DNA of 64,000 nt from Streptomyces sp. AC1-42W (lineage in GTDB: Bacteria > Actinomycetota > Actinomycetes > Streptomycetales > Streptomycetaceae): contig NZ_QKWY01000001.1 of assembly GCF_003248355.1 (NCBI RefSeq), positions 3,182,001 through 3,246,000 on the forward strand, read 5' to 3'. Below are positions 38,035-46,487 of this stretch, piece by piece (positions within the stretch are counted from its first letter, which is position 1; every line of letters begins with the position of its first letter). The notes under the pieces were generated by a model. The model saw only the letters and a list, made by a program, of their open reading frames with translations, was not told the DNA's origin and searched no databases. The translations under genes and the position numbers were made by a program.

Positions 38035-39555
38035 TCAGCTTGAGTATCGGGTCGAGGTCGGCCGACACCAGGCTTGCGATGTCGTCGAAGTTGCAGTGGA
38101 AGCCCCCCGTCCCTTTCCGCACAGGTCAGGGGGCTCCCGCGGCGGCCGCCGAAGCCGACGGCGCGATGACGCCGCCCAGGAAGAAGGCCGGAGCGGGGAG
38201 CAGCGCCGCCGTGCGGTTCCAACCCGGAAGAGGACGGACTCCGCGAACGGGGCGGCGATCAGCTGCGCGCCGATGGGGAGACCGGCTGAGTTCCTGCCCA
38301 CCGGGAGGGAGAGGGCGGGGAATCCGGTGATGTTGGCGGGCGAGGAGAGCCGGACGTAGGCGTCGGTGACCGTCTCGGTGACGCCGTCCGGCCACCGCAC
38401 GGTCTCCTGCCCGCGCCGCGCCGCCGTGATGGGGGAGGTGGGGGCGACGAGCACATCGATGTCGGCAAAGAGCCGGCCCCACGCGCGGCTGATGAGGGAC
38501 CGGGTGCGCTGGGCGCGCAGGTAGTCCAGGGCGGACACGTGGTGTCCCGCCTCCAGAAGCAGCCGGATGTCCGGGCCATAGAGGTGGGGTGTCGCGCGCA
38601 GGGTCTCCTCGTGGACCGCCGAGGCCTCGGGGGCCATCAGGCCCCACTGCGTCGCCTCGACGTACTCGACGAGCGGCAGGTCCACGGGCATCACCGTCGC
38701 GCCGAGTTCCCGCAGCCAGTCGATCGTCGCGCGGATGGCCACCTCCACCTCCGGATCGACGCGGTCAAAGTAGTAGGTGCCGGGCACGCCGACGCGCAGC
38801 CCGCGCACGTCCGCCGGGGACGACGAGGCCAGGTCCGTCGGAGCGGAGACGCTGGCGGGGTCCGACGAGTCGTGGCCGGCCAGGGCGCGCAGCACGAGGG
38901 CGGCGTCCCGCACGGTCCGGGTGAGGGGGCCGACGTGGTCCAGGGACCACGACAGGGGCGCCACCCCGCGGCGGGAGACCAGGCCGTAGGTGGGCTTCAG
39001 GCCGACAGTCCCGTTGAGCGCGGCCGGAATGCGGATCGACCCTCCGGTGTCCGTCCCCAGCGCGAACAGCGCGGTCCCGGCCGCCACGGCCACCGCCGAG
39101 CCGCCGCTGGAGCCTCCGGCGACGGCGTCCTCGTGCCACGGATTGGCCGTCTGCGGAGTGAGCAGTCCGTAGGCGAACTCGTGGGTGTGGGTCTTGCCGA
39201 TCAGGATCGCGCCGGCGTCCGTGAGCCGCGCGGCCACCGTGCTGTCCTCGCCGGGCATCCGTCCCGCCCACGCGCGCGAACTGGCCGTGGTGGGTATCCC
39301 AGAGACGTCGATGAGGTCCTTGAGGCCGTACGGAATGCCGTGGAGTGGCCCACGGTGGACGCCCTCGCGGATCTCCCTCTCCGCCTGCCGCGCGGCCCGT
39401 CGCGCACGGTCCGCCACGACGGTGACGTAGGCGTGGAGCCGGTCCTCGACGGCGTCGCACTGGTCCAGGACGGAGTCGACGAGTTCCACGGGGGACAGGG
39501 TGCGGGCCGTCACGGCCGCCGCCGCGTCCTCGACGGTGAGCTCAAAGGGCTGCAT
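38035..39555 (-). CDS. Amidase-signature family enzyme (GatA-like)
   Basis: Up to 506 residues from ATG 39555. The amidase signature is intact: catalytic Lys in GIPYGLKDLIDV, the cis-Ser and Ser of AVAGGSSGGSAVAVAAG, and DTGGSIRIPAALNG. Such enzymes hydrolyse amides or, with GatB/GatC, amidate tRNA-bound Glu/Asp. The C-terminal 65 residues after AESVLFRVG are Arg/Ser-rich and unlike the family, so the natural end may have been altered by a small frameshift or rearrangement near 38210. It overlaps the GatC-like gene by 14 bp. Confidence 0.85.
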   Translation of the reverse strand: MQPFELTVEDAAAAVTARTLSPVELVDSVLDQCDAVEDRLHAYVTVVADRARRAARQAEREIREGVHRGPLHGIPYGLKDLIDVSGIPTTASSRAWAGRMPGEDSTVAARLTDAGAILIGKTHTHEFAYGLLTPQTANPWHEDAVAGGSSGGSAVAVAAGTALFALGTDTGGSIRIPAALNGTVGLKPTYGLVSRRGVAPLSWSLDHVGPLTRTVRDAALVLRALAGHDSSDPASVSAPTDLASSSPADVRGLRVGVPGTYYFDRVDPEVEVAIRATIDWLRELGATVMPVDLPLVEYVEATQWGLMAPEASAVHEETLRATPHLYGPDIRLLLEAGHHVSALDYLRAQRTRSLISRAWGRLFADIDVLVAPTSPITAARRGQETVRWPDGVTETVTDAYVRLSSPANITGFPALSLPVGRNSAGLPIGAQLIAAPFAESVLFRVGTARRRCSPLRPSSWAASSRRRLRRPPREPPDLCGKGRGASTATSTTSQAWCRPTSTRYSS

Positions 39556-39757
39556 CGAAGGCTCCCGGGGGCGCGGGGGAGCAGTCGGTCGTCGCCCGGA
39601 AGACCGGGGCCGGCTCGACGCCCGCCAGGTCCAGGGTCCGCAGTCGGCCGAAGAGCCTCCCCAGACGGGCGACCATTTCGGCCACCTCGTCGGGACGGAA
39701 GTCCGGTGGCGAAGCGAGTCGCACAGTCGGACGGGACGATCCCGCAGCGGCCATCAT
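39542..39757 (-). CDS. GatC-like small protein
   Basis: 71 residues from ATG 39757 (GGAAGG upstream). The part DFRPDEVAEMVARLGRLFGR followed by AGVEPAPVFR resembles GatC, the small subunit that stabilises GatA. It overlaps the amidase start, and GatC-GatA order is standard for amidase pairs. No GatB is present, so this pair probably serves a small-molecule amidase rather than tRNA amidation; that is inference. Confidence 0.6.
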   Translation of the reverse strand: MMAAAGSSRPTVRLASPPDFRPDEVAEMVARLGRLFGRLRTLDLAGVEPAPVFRATTDCSPAPPGAFDAAL

Positions 39758-39857
39758 GGTTCCCTTCCGGGTGATCGGAGCCGGATACCTTGGATCACGT
39801 GCGGAGCCGTCCCCGGCTCACTGTGCCGACGTGCTGTTCCCCGCCGGCGCGAAGAAG

Positions 39858-39896
39858 CCCGGTGGCCCCCGACGGGGGATTCCGGAGGCCACCGGG
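39858..39896 (-). terminator. Hairpin between asparagine synthetase and GatC-like gene
   Basis: CCCGGTGGCC (39858-39867) and its exact inverse (39887-39896) enclose a loop that itself holds CCCCCGACGGGGG. It lies about 50 bp past the synthetase stop and 100 bp before the GatC-like start, so it may attenuate or separate transcription of the amidase genes. Confidence 0.6.
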
Positions 39897-39949
39897 AGAG
39901 CGGGTACCGTGCGTCCCGGCCGGAACGCACGGCTGTGCGGGGACCGTTC

Positions 39950-41800
39950 CTACAGGTCGATCGTGACGTCGTAGGACTCCAGCCAGGCGTTGAACCAGAG
40001 CGGAACCTCGAGGTCGATCCGCGTGATCTGGGTGCTGGCCGTGCTGATGCCGCCGTCGAGCCGGCCGCGGACGCGGTCCTTGTCGAGGAGCGACAGGATC
40101 GGCGCGTCACCACCGCTCAGCACCTCTGCGAGCCGGTCGCGGAGCTTCTTCTCGTATCCGGAGTCCTGCGTGCTCGGGTACGGTGCCTTCACACGCTTCA
40201 CGATCGACTCGGGCAGCACGTCGCGGGTGGCCGCGCGCAGCAGGCTCTTCTCCCGGCCGTCGAACGTCTTCATGGCCCAGGGTGCGTTGAACACGTACTC
40301 CACGAGGCGGTGGTCGCAGAACGGGACGCGGACCTCCAGCCCGACGGCCATGCTCATGCGGTCCTTGCGGTCGAGGAGAGTGTTGAGGAAGCGGGTCAGG
40401 TTGAGGTAGCTGATCTCTCTCATCCGCTTCTCCAGGCCCATCTCGCCCGGGAGGACCGGCACTTCGGCGATGGCGTCGCCGTAGCTCGACCGTCGGTAGC
40501 CGGGGATGTCGAGCTTGCCCAGCAGCCCGCTGTCGAACAGCGGCGTCCCGTCGTAGAAAGGGCCGGGCGTCGAGGTGAGCCAGGGGAACGTCTCGGCCGT
40601 GAGGACCTCGGGATCGTGGAACCAGCTGTACCCGCCGAAGAGTTCGTCCGCCGACTCGCCGGACAGGGCCACGGTGGACCGCTCCCGCACTGCCTTGAAG
40701 AGCAGGTACAGGGAAGGCCACAGGTCGCCATACCACATGGGTGGCAGGTCGGTGGCGGCGAGGACTGCGGCCCGGACGCCGGGGTCGCTCAGGTCGTCGC
40801 TGTTGAGCAGGATTTCCCTGTGCTCGGCCGCCACGTGCTGGGCCAGATCGCGGACGAACGGGGTGTCCGGGGTGCTCCGCAGGGGGTCCGGGACGAAGTT
40901 CTCTGCGGCGCCGACGAAGTCGACCGAGAACGAGCGCACCGGTCCGCCTCCCTGGGCGGCCAGTGCCTTGGCCGCCAGCGCGGTCACCGCGGAGGAGTCC
41001 AGTCCGCCGGACAGGAGGCTGCACAGTGGGACGTCGGAGATCAGCTGCCGGCTGACGGTGTCGTCGAGGAGTCTGCGGACCGTCTCGATGGTCGTCTCCA
41101 GGGAGTCCGTGTGCTCCTTGGCCTCGAGCGCCCAGTAGCGGCGCTTGACGAGCCCCTGGCGACGGACGCGGACCGTGTGACCTGGACGGATCTCGTACAT
41201 CCCGGTGAAGATGGCGTGCTCGGGGGTCTTCACCATGTCGAGGAGTTCGCGCAGGCCGTTCGCGTTCACCCGCCGCGGGATGTCCGGGTGGGCGAGGATG
41301 ACCTTGGGCTCCGAGCCGAACAGGACGCCGTTCGCCGTGGGATAGTAGTACAACGGCTTGACGCCCATCCGGTCACGCACCAGGAGCAGCTCCTGGCTCT
41401 GGACGTCCCAGATACCGAAGGCGAACATGCCGTTGAGCTTGTCGACGACGCCCTCGCCCCACTCCACGTACCCCCGGAGGACCACCTCGGTGTCGCTCTC
41501 GGTACGGAAGCGGTGTCCGCGGGAGATCAGGTCCGCACGCAGCTCGCGGTAGTTGTAAATCTCACCGCTGAAGGTCAGCACCGCCAGCGTGCGCCCGTCC
41601 TGCTCGGCAGTCATCGGCTGACGCCCGCCCGCCAAATCAATGACGGAGAGACGCCGGTGACCGATGGCGGCGTGCTGACCGAGCCACACGCCGTCGGCGT
41701 CGGGACCGCGACACGCCATTGTCTGGGTCATGGCGTCGACGATGGCGCGCTCCTGGGTGAGATCGCGCCCGAAATCTATCCAGCCCGCAATGCCGCACAT
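39950..41800 (-). CDS. asnB: Asparagine synthetase, glutamine-hydrolysing
   Basis: 616 residues from ATG 41800; AAGGAGAA lies about 10 bases upstream. The N-terminal glutaminase has the nucleophile Cys2 (MCGIAGW), RRLSVIDLAGG and TFSGEIYNYRELR. The synthetase domain has the PP-loop LLSGGLDSSAVTALAA and ALSGESADELFGGY. All catalytic parts are intact. The enzyme makes asparagine from aspartate, glutamine and ATP; related enzymes in biosynthetic clusters form other amides. Its location in a run with a GatC/GatA-type amidase and an MFS exporter favours a specialised role. A MITE lies directly before the ribosome binding site. Confidence 0.9.
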   Translation of the reverse strand: MCGIAGWIDFGRDLTQERAIVDAMTQTMACRGPDADGVWLGQHAAIGHRRLSVIDLAGGRQPMTAEQDGRTLAVLTFSGEIYNYRELRADLISRGHRFRTESDTEVVLRGYVEWGEGVVDKLNGMFAFGIWDVQSQELLLVRDRMGVKPLYYYPTANGVLFGSEPKVILAHPDIPRRVNANGLRELLDMVKTPEHAIFTGMYEIRPGHTVRVRRQGLVKRRYWALEAKEHTDSLETTIETVRRLLDDTVSRQLISDVPLCSLLSGGLDSSAVTALAAKALAAQGGGPVRSFSVDFVGAAENFVPDPLRSTPDTPFVRDLAQHVAAEHREILLNSDDLSDPGVRAAVLAATDLPPMWYGDLWPSLYLLFKAVRERSTVALSGESADELFGGYSWFHDPEVLTAETFPWLTSTPGPFYDGTPLFDSGLLGKLDIPGYRRSSYGDAIAEVPVLPGEMGLEKRMREISYLNLTRFLNTLLDRKDRMSMAVGLEVRVPFCDHRLVEYVFNAPWAMKTFDGREKSLLRAATRDVLPESIVKRVKAPYPSTQDSGYEKKLRDRLAEVLSGGDAPILSLLDKDRVRGRLDGGISTASTQITRIDLEVPLWFNAWLESYDVTIDL

Positions 41801-41817
41801 AAGCGACGTTCTCCTTA

Positions 41818-41979
41818 AGGGCTGTCCCGTAATCCCCGGTGGATCAGCGCGCGGCGTCAGATGCGGTGCATCGCAAGGCGGAGGGGCGTTCGCATACTGG
41901 ACGTATTCGGACGTTCCGACAACGCAGCGAGGTGCCGTAGCTGTCGTCGTGCGCCCGCCGGGGATTACGGGACAGCCCT
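41818..41979. mobile_element. 162-bp MITE with IS427-type ends
   Basis: The two ends match for 25 bp with one mismatch (41818-41842 and 41955-41979), beginning AGGGCTGTCCCGTAA. TA flanks both sides (41816-41817, 41980-41981). There is no coding capacity. The outer 15 bp equal those of the transposase-bearing element at 9550-10427. It lies between the MFS exporter and asnB, only about 17 bp from the synthetase start. Confidence 0.85.
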
Positions 41980-42139
41980 TAGGTAGGCGATCGTGAGCAC
42001 CTGGCTCATCGAGGTGGTCCGAGAAAGGGAAGTGGAGGCACCTCTCGCCGGGCCGGCCCGCTGGTGCGGGGTGACCGGGCGAGAGGGAAAGCGGTGGGGC
42101 AGGTGACCGCGGCGGAGGGCCGCCCCTGTCACGGTGTGG

Positions 42140-43357
42140 CTAGGAGGACTTCGGCCATGTGAACCTCCCCGCCCAGTGGGCCCAGGCCACGAGGGCCATC
42201 AGGGCGGCCGCCAGCCCGCCCAGCATCATCACGGTGGAAGGAGAGGAGCGGTCGAGGACGACCCCTCCGACCAGGGCCCCGATGGAGATGGTGGCCTGGA
42301 AGGAGGCGGTGAAGAGGACAGAGGACGCCTCTGGGGAGTCAGGGGCGGCCTTGGAGAACCACGTCTGGGAGCACACCGGGACGGCACCGTAGGCGACGCC
42401 CCAGACAACCAGCAGCGCTACCGCGCCAGCGTCCGACTGTCCCAGGACAGGCAGGAGCAGGGTCGCGGCGGCGATTAGGGCCGCCGCCGCGGCGAAGGTG
42501 GACCGCGGATAGCGACCCACCGAGGATCCGCCGAGGAAGTTGCCGGCGATGCCGGCCGCACCGTAGATGAGCAGGTAGATCGTAATGAGACCCGAACTGA
42601 CGTGGGTCACCTGCTCCAGGAAGGGGGTGACGTACGTGTACGTGCCGAAGTGGGCGAGCACGACGAGGAAGGTCATGACCAAGGCGAAGCGGGTGTTGAC
42701 GCTTCGGAGCATGCCACCGAGGACATCGAGGCGCGTCGCCTGGTCGGAAGGGAGGGGCGGGACGACTGCAAGGAGCAACACGAGGACGGCCAGCGTGAAG
42801 CCACCCATGACGAGGAATGCTGTCCGCCAGCCCGCGATGTCGCCAATGAACGTGCCCAGTGGTACTCCGAGTACAGAACCGAGCGGTACGGCGGAGAAGA
42901 TCACCGAGGTCGCGCGGCCCACGGACTTCGCGGGAACCAGCTGACCGGCGAGTCCGGCCCCGATGGACCAGAAGCCGCCGATGGTGATGCCCACCATGAC
43001 ACGGGAGATCAGGACCAGCCAGTAGCTCGACGCGGCGGCGGCAACGAAGTTGGCCAGTGCCAGCAGAAGGATGAACACGCCCAGCATGACCCGCCGGTCG
43101 ATACGTCCTGTGGCCACCGTGATCACAGGGGCCGAGATCGCGGCGAGGAATCCTGGCATGGTCATCATGAGACCAGCCATTCCGTCCGAAATGGTGAAAC
43201 TCGATCCGATCGACGTAAGAAGGCCGATCGGAAGAATTTCTGTCGTGACGATGGAGAAGATCCCCAGCATTACCGAAATGACGGCTAGCCAGGAAGTGAA
43301 AGGCGAGCGGCCCGGCGATGCGGGAGATTGGACAGAAGGGGTGGTTGCTGTGGACAT
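42140..43357 (-). CDS. Major facilitator superfamily exporter
   Basis: 405 residues from ATG 43357 with AGGACGG upstream. Twelve hydrophobic segments are evident, starting SWLAVISVMLGIFSIVTTEI, with the loop between helices 2 and 3 reading GRIDRRVMLG (motif A) and LISRVMVGITIGGFWSIGAG later. It resembles DHA1 drug/arabinose-type efflux proteins. It may export a product of, or protect against, chemistry of the downstream synthetase-amidase genes. A long hairpin (CCTCTCGCC ... GGGCGAGAGG, near 42039-42092) lies after its stop. Confidence 0.88.
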   Translation of the reverse strand: MSTATTPSVQSPASPGRSPFTSWLAVISVMLGIFSIVTTEILPIGLLTSIGSSFTISDGMAGLMMTMPGFLAAISAPVITVATGRIDRRVMLGVFILLLALANFVAAAASSYWLVLISRVMVGITIGGFWSIGAGLAGQLVPAKSVGRATSVIFSAVPLGSVLGVPLGTFIGDIAGWRTAFLVMGGFTLAVLVLLLAVVPPLPSDQATRLDVLGGMLRSVNTRFALVMTFLVVLAHFGTYTYVTPFLEQVTHVSSGLITIYLLIYGAAGIAGNFLGGSSVGRYPRSTFAAAAALIAAATLLLPVLGQSDAGAVALLVVWGVAYGAVPVCSQTWFSKAAPDSPEASSVLFTASFQATISIGALVGGVVLDRSSPSTVMMLGGLAAALMALVAWAHWAGRFTWPKSS

Positions 43358-43792
43358 GAATTCCGTCCTGAATTGGGGCATCACATGGAGAGTGCGACCT
43401 CTAGTCCAGCAGGAACGGGCACCATCTTCTGGCAGATTCCCGACGCCAACAACCGGCCCCATGAGATGCCGAGAGTGGCCAGGGTGCGCACGCGGAGTCA
43501 CCTTTCCCAGTGTTTTCGCAGTTCACGGGGCTGCTCCAGGGGGCAGAGGGGGACTGTCCGTGCCGACGCGGCGTACGGAAGGTCCTGCTTGACCCGCGAC
43601 TACTTAGCCAAGTCGAGAAACCGTCCGCCCAGGAAAGTCGTCGCGTGACGGTTCACGTCGCAAACTTGCTAGACGGCGACTCGATTCGATGTTGTTCTGG
43701 TTCTCCTGCGTCACATACTGTCCAATGCGTCGCTGCAGTGACGCAGTGAACGCGCTGGCCCGGCGAGACCGTCCGTTGAATTGAGGAGAAGA
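43358..43792. promoter_or_regulatory. Divergent control region of MFS exporter and small gene
   Basis: This 435-bp region separates the leftward exporter from the rightward small gene. It holds GTGACGGTTCACGT at 43645-43658, the same motif as the pair at 3161-3205, and a 9-bp inverted repeat CTGCGTCAC (43706-43714) / GTGACGCAG (43738-43746). I see no gene in it. It is a likely site of regulator binding. Confidence 0.5.
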
Positions 43793-44020
43793 ATGTTTGA
43801 ATCCGATGAGGTGATCCGAAAAAACGTGCAGGAGAAGGCGATGGGACTCGACCGCGACGGTGTCGCCGCACAGGGGAGGGAGGCGCAGCGCAGGTACGAC
43901 GCCAGTACGCCGGGGTATTGCTTCGACCTGATCATGCGACGCGAACAACTGGAGCAGTACGCCAAGGAATGGCGGCGCGTACTCGACGAGATGACCGATC
44001 TCGACATCGAACATTACTGA
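43793..44020 (+). CDS. Small protein of unknown function, 3' end set by an IS terminus
   Basis: 75 residues from ATG 43793, with GAGGAGAA upstream. Sequence is charged and helical (MFESDEVIRKNVQEKAMGLD ... YAKEWRRVLDEMTDLD). I do not recognise it. Its stop codon TGA overlaps the first bases of an IS end (GAGCCCTTTCCAACCT at 44019-44034), so the native C-terminus may have been replaced. It is divergent from the MFS gene and may belong to the same function. Confidence 0.6.
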   Translation: MFESDEVIRKNVQEKAMGLDRDGVAAQGREAQRRYDASTPGYCFDLIMRREQLEQYAKEWRRVLDEMTDLDIEHY

Positions 44021-44071
44021 GCCCTTTCCAACCTCCCGCGCGAGATGGCCAGTTGGACTGACAGAAGGACG
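44019..44071. mobile_element. Solo IS end, related to the IS at 51747-53187
   Basis: GAGCCCTTTCCAACCTC continues into CGCGCG and a TGACAGA segment, matching the transposase-start end of the element at 51747-53187 (read inward from 53187) for about 50 bp. The match ends where the 3' end of the group II intron begins (about 44072). The rest of this IS copy is missing. Confidence 0.65.
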
Positions 44072-44160
44072 GTCGGGTGGCCCGGAGGGGTCTCACCTCC
44101 GGGCTCCCACAGATCCCGGCGTGACAGTCTCCCGTCACCGGGCTCTTCTCAACCTTGCCA
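44072..44160 (-). ncRNA. Group II intron domains V and VI
   Basis: On the minus strand, 44145 to 44112 forms a 34-nt domain V: GAGCCCGG pairs with CCGGGATC, TGACGG with CTGTCA, a GAGA loop caps it, and a two-base CG bulge sits on the 3' side. The AGC catalytic triad is present. Domain VI follows as a GC-rich stem ending CCACCCGAC at 44072, a typical intron 3' end. This is the 3' part of an intron whose 5' domains are absent. Confidence 0.8.
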
Positions 44161-44255
44161 TCAGAACTCCGGGGCCCATCGCCAATGCGCGAAGAAGCGC
44201 GGGTACTGGCGCAACGTCGCTCGCTTAGTTCATGATCGCGTAGAGTCTCGGTCTT

Positions 44256-45467
44256 GTGCCGAGAGATCACATAGTTGGTGAGACGTACCCGGAGCGGGTC
44301 CGGATGGGGGTGCTGTCGCGTACGTTCACGCCCGAGCTGGTCGACTTCGTGGTCGATGAGGCGGGGGCGCGCGAGGAGCGGACCCGGTCGTTGCCGGCCC
44401 GGCTGATGGTGTATTTCGTCCTGACGATGTGGCTGTTCAGCGGTGACGGATACGGCCTGGTGCTGCGGGAGTTGGTGGAGCACTGGCCGCGCCGGGCGCG
44501 GGAGGTGTGGCGTCCGGCGCGCACGGGGTCTCTGACAACGGCGCGGGCCCGGCTGGGTGCGGGGCCGCTGCGACTGCTCTTCGACCGGGTCGCCGGTTGC
44601 ACCGGCACTGCGGCCACGCCGGGGGCTTTCTGGCGCGGGCTGCGGCTGACCTCCATGGACGGCACGCTGCTGGACGTTCCTGACAGCGAGGCGAACGCTG
44701 CCGCCTACACCCGTGCCTCCAACGGAAATCGGCCTGGACCGTACCCGCAGGTGAGGCTCCTCGCGCTGGTGGAGTGCGGCACGAAGGCGTTGATCGGTGC
44801 GGTCTTCGACTCCTTCGCCGTCGGCGAGCGCACCTTGGCCGCCCGCCTCCTGGTGCACCTGCGGGAAGGCATCCTGTTGATGGCCGACCGGGGCTTTCCA
44901 GCCTATGAGCTGTGGCGGGCAGCCGCGGTCACCGGGGCCGAACTCCTGTGGCGGGTCTCGGATTCCTTCACCCTGCGGCCGCATGAGGTTCTGGCCGACG
45001 GCACCTTCCTCACCCGCCTGAACGGGCCGCGCGGCGCCCGGATCACCGTGCGCGCCGTGGAGTACACCGTGGTCACCACCACGATCGGCGCGGACGGCGA
45101 CAGTGAGGAGACCTCGGAGCTGTTCTGCCTGATCACCACGCTCCTGGACCCCGAGGCGGCACCCGCCGCAGAGCTGGCAGAGCTGTACACCGCCCGCTGG
45201 ACCAGCGAGACGATCTTCAAGCACATCAAGATCGAACAGCGGGGAGGACGCACCGCGACCCTCCGGTCCAACAGTCCCGCCATGGTCGAGCAGGAACTGT
45301 GGGCCATGCTCTGCGTCTACCAGGCCGTACACGACCTGGCCGTGGACGCCGCCCACCACGCGAACCTCCCCGTCTCGCACATCAGCTTCAAGAACACCCT
45401 CGCCGCCGCCCGACGTTCCGTCGGCGCGGACTTTCCCCCCTCGGCAACTGGCCGCCAGGATCCGTGA
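44256..45467 (+). CDS. IS4-family transposase, copy B
   Basis: Same 403-residue product as copy A. The element differs from the other three copies at position 44666 (G instead of A), a silent change in this frame. The frameshift site is TTTCCCCCCT at 45432-45441; the +1 frame then runs to TAA at 45727-45729. The gene points toward the cargo. Confidence 0.92.
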   Translation: MPRDHIVGETYPERVRMGVLSRTFTPELVDFVVDEAGAREERTRSLPARLMVYFVLTMWLFSGDGYGLVLRELVEHWPRRAREVWRPARTGSLTTARARLGAGPLRLLFDRVAGCTGTAATPGAFWRGLRLTSMDGTLLDVPDSEANAAAYTRASNGNRPGPYPQVRLLALVECGTKALIGAVFDSFAVGERTLAARLLVHLREGILLMADRGFPAYELWRAAAVTGAELLWRVSDSFTLRPHEVLADGTFLTRLNGPRGARITVRAVEYTVVTTTIGADGDSEETSELFCLITTLLDPEAAPAAELAELYTARWTSETIFKHIKIEQRGGRTATLRSNSPAMVEQELWAMLCVYQAVHDLAVDAAHHANLPVSHISFKNTLAAARRSVGADFPPSATGRQDP

Positions 45468-45786
45468 CATCCAGGCCGACCTGACCCGCGAGGCCGTCCG
45501 TCCCCGCCCCGGACGTGCCGCACCCCGCGCCACCAAACGCAGCACCACCGGATACCGCACCCTCAAACCGGACGAGCCCGCCACCACCAAGGTCACCCAC
45601 ACGATCAGCCTCTCGCTCTTCCCCGAAGAACGACGACCACGCAAGCCGCGGGCGAAGCCGAGACCCCTGCAACTCGCCCCGCAGGAAACGACGTCACCGA
45701 CACTCAAAGACATGGCGACGGCCATCTAATAGAGCGACGTTGGCCATGGCCCTGGCAAACTTCACCACGAGGCATACCAGTGATCT

Positions 45787-46455
45787 TCACTCGTCAGCGC
45801 GCAGATCGGAAGTTCTCACCACGTCAAGTGAATTCTCATAGGCCTTCACAAGATCGAGTTTGATCTTGGAGAATTCTGCCGCATTTTTTCGAATGTAATC
45901 CGACTGAAGCTCGGTCTCCACAGATAGCAGAATTTCGGCAATGCGAGACTTCCCCTTGCATTGCACATCATTTATTGCAGTCGATATTTCCGTAGCGCTA
46001 GCCTCACTCACCTGCCATCTGGGATCATTATTCGCTTCCCAAATATCAGCATACTTGTATCCAAGACCTTCCATGCAGGTTTTCCATCGAGCCATCGCCT
46101 TGATGACATTGGAATCTCGACTCGCATCGAGGAAGGATCGAGAATGATACTTCAGCAGTTCCCTCCATTTTGATCCTTCTTCCCTTTCCCCAAAAATTTC
46201 CCTCTGCGCCTGCCCCAAGCAACCTTTCTTGGATGGGATCCTTTCGTTACTCAAATCCTCATCAGGCGCCCTCCCCGTGTATGCCTCAATAGACCTGGGA
46301 GTTGGCTTAAATTCCTCCTCGGAATTCTTGCGATCCAGAGAATCAGACTCAGGATCAGAAGACTCAGGATCAGAAGGCGGATGGTAGCCCCACTTACGCA
46401 CCTCTGATTCCTCTATGACACCGTACCGACGGGCGTTCATGGGGGATTGAGGCAT
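45787..46455 (-). CDS. AT-richer cargo gene of the composite transposon, 5'-truncated
   Basis: 222 residues if the ATG at 46455 is used, but the frame stays open upstream to the IS boundary at 46488, so the true N-terminus was probably cut off. Base composition is near 50% GC, far below the surroundings. The motifs ARRYGVIEESEVRKWGYHPP and KTCMEGLGYKYADIWEANND, then PRWQVSEASATEIS and DVQCKGKSRIAE, recall a family of secreted or lipoprotein-like hypothetical proteins in Actinobacteria (from memory). Those carry a signal peptide, which is missing here. Function unknown. Confidence 0.7.
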   Translation of the reverse strand: MPQSPMNARRYGVIEESEVRKWGYHPPSDPESSDPESDSLDRKNSEEEFKPTPRSIEAYTGRAPDEDLSNERIPSKKGCLGQAQREIFGEREEGSKWRELLKYHSRSFLDASRDSNVIKAMARWKTCMEGLGYKYADIWEANNDPRWQVSEASATEISTAINDVQCKGKSRIAEILLSVETELQSDYIRKNAAEFSKIKLDLVKAYENSLDVVRTSDLRADE

Positions 46456-46487
46456 TCCATCTATCTTAGTTGTTACTGGTTCAGGCC

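Noticed and set aside
38035..41800. Lasso-peptide or beta-lactam cluster based on the asparagine synthetase-like gene
   Set aside because: The synthetase has the intact Cys2 glutaminase typical of true AsnB, and no B-protein, transglutaminase or other pathway enzyme is present.
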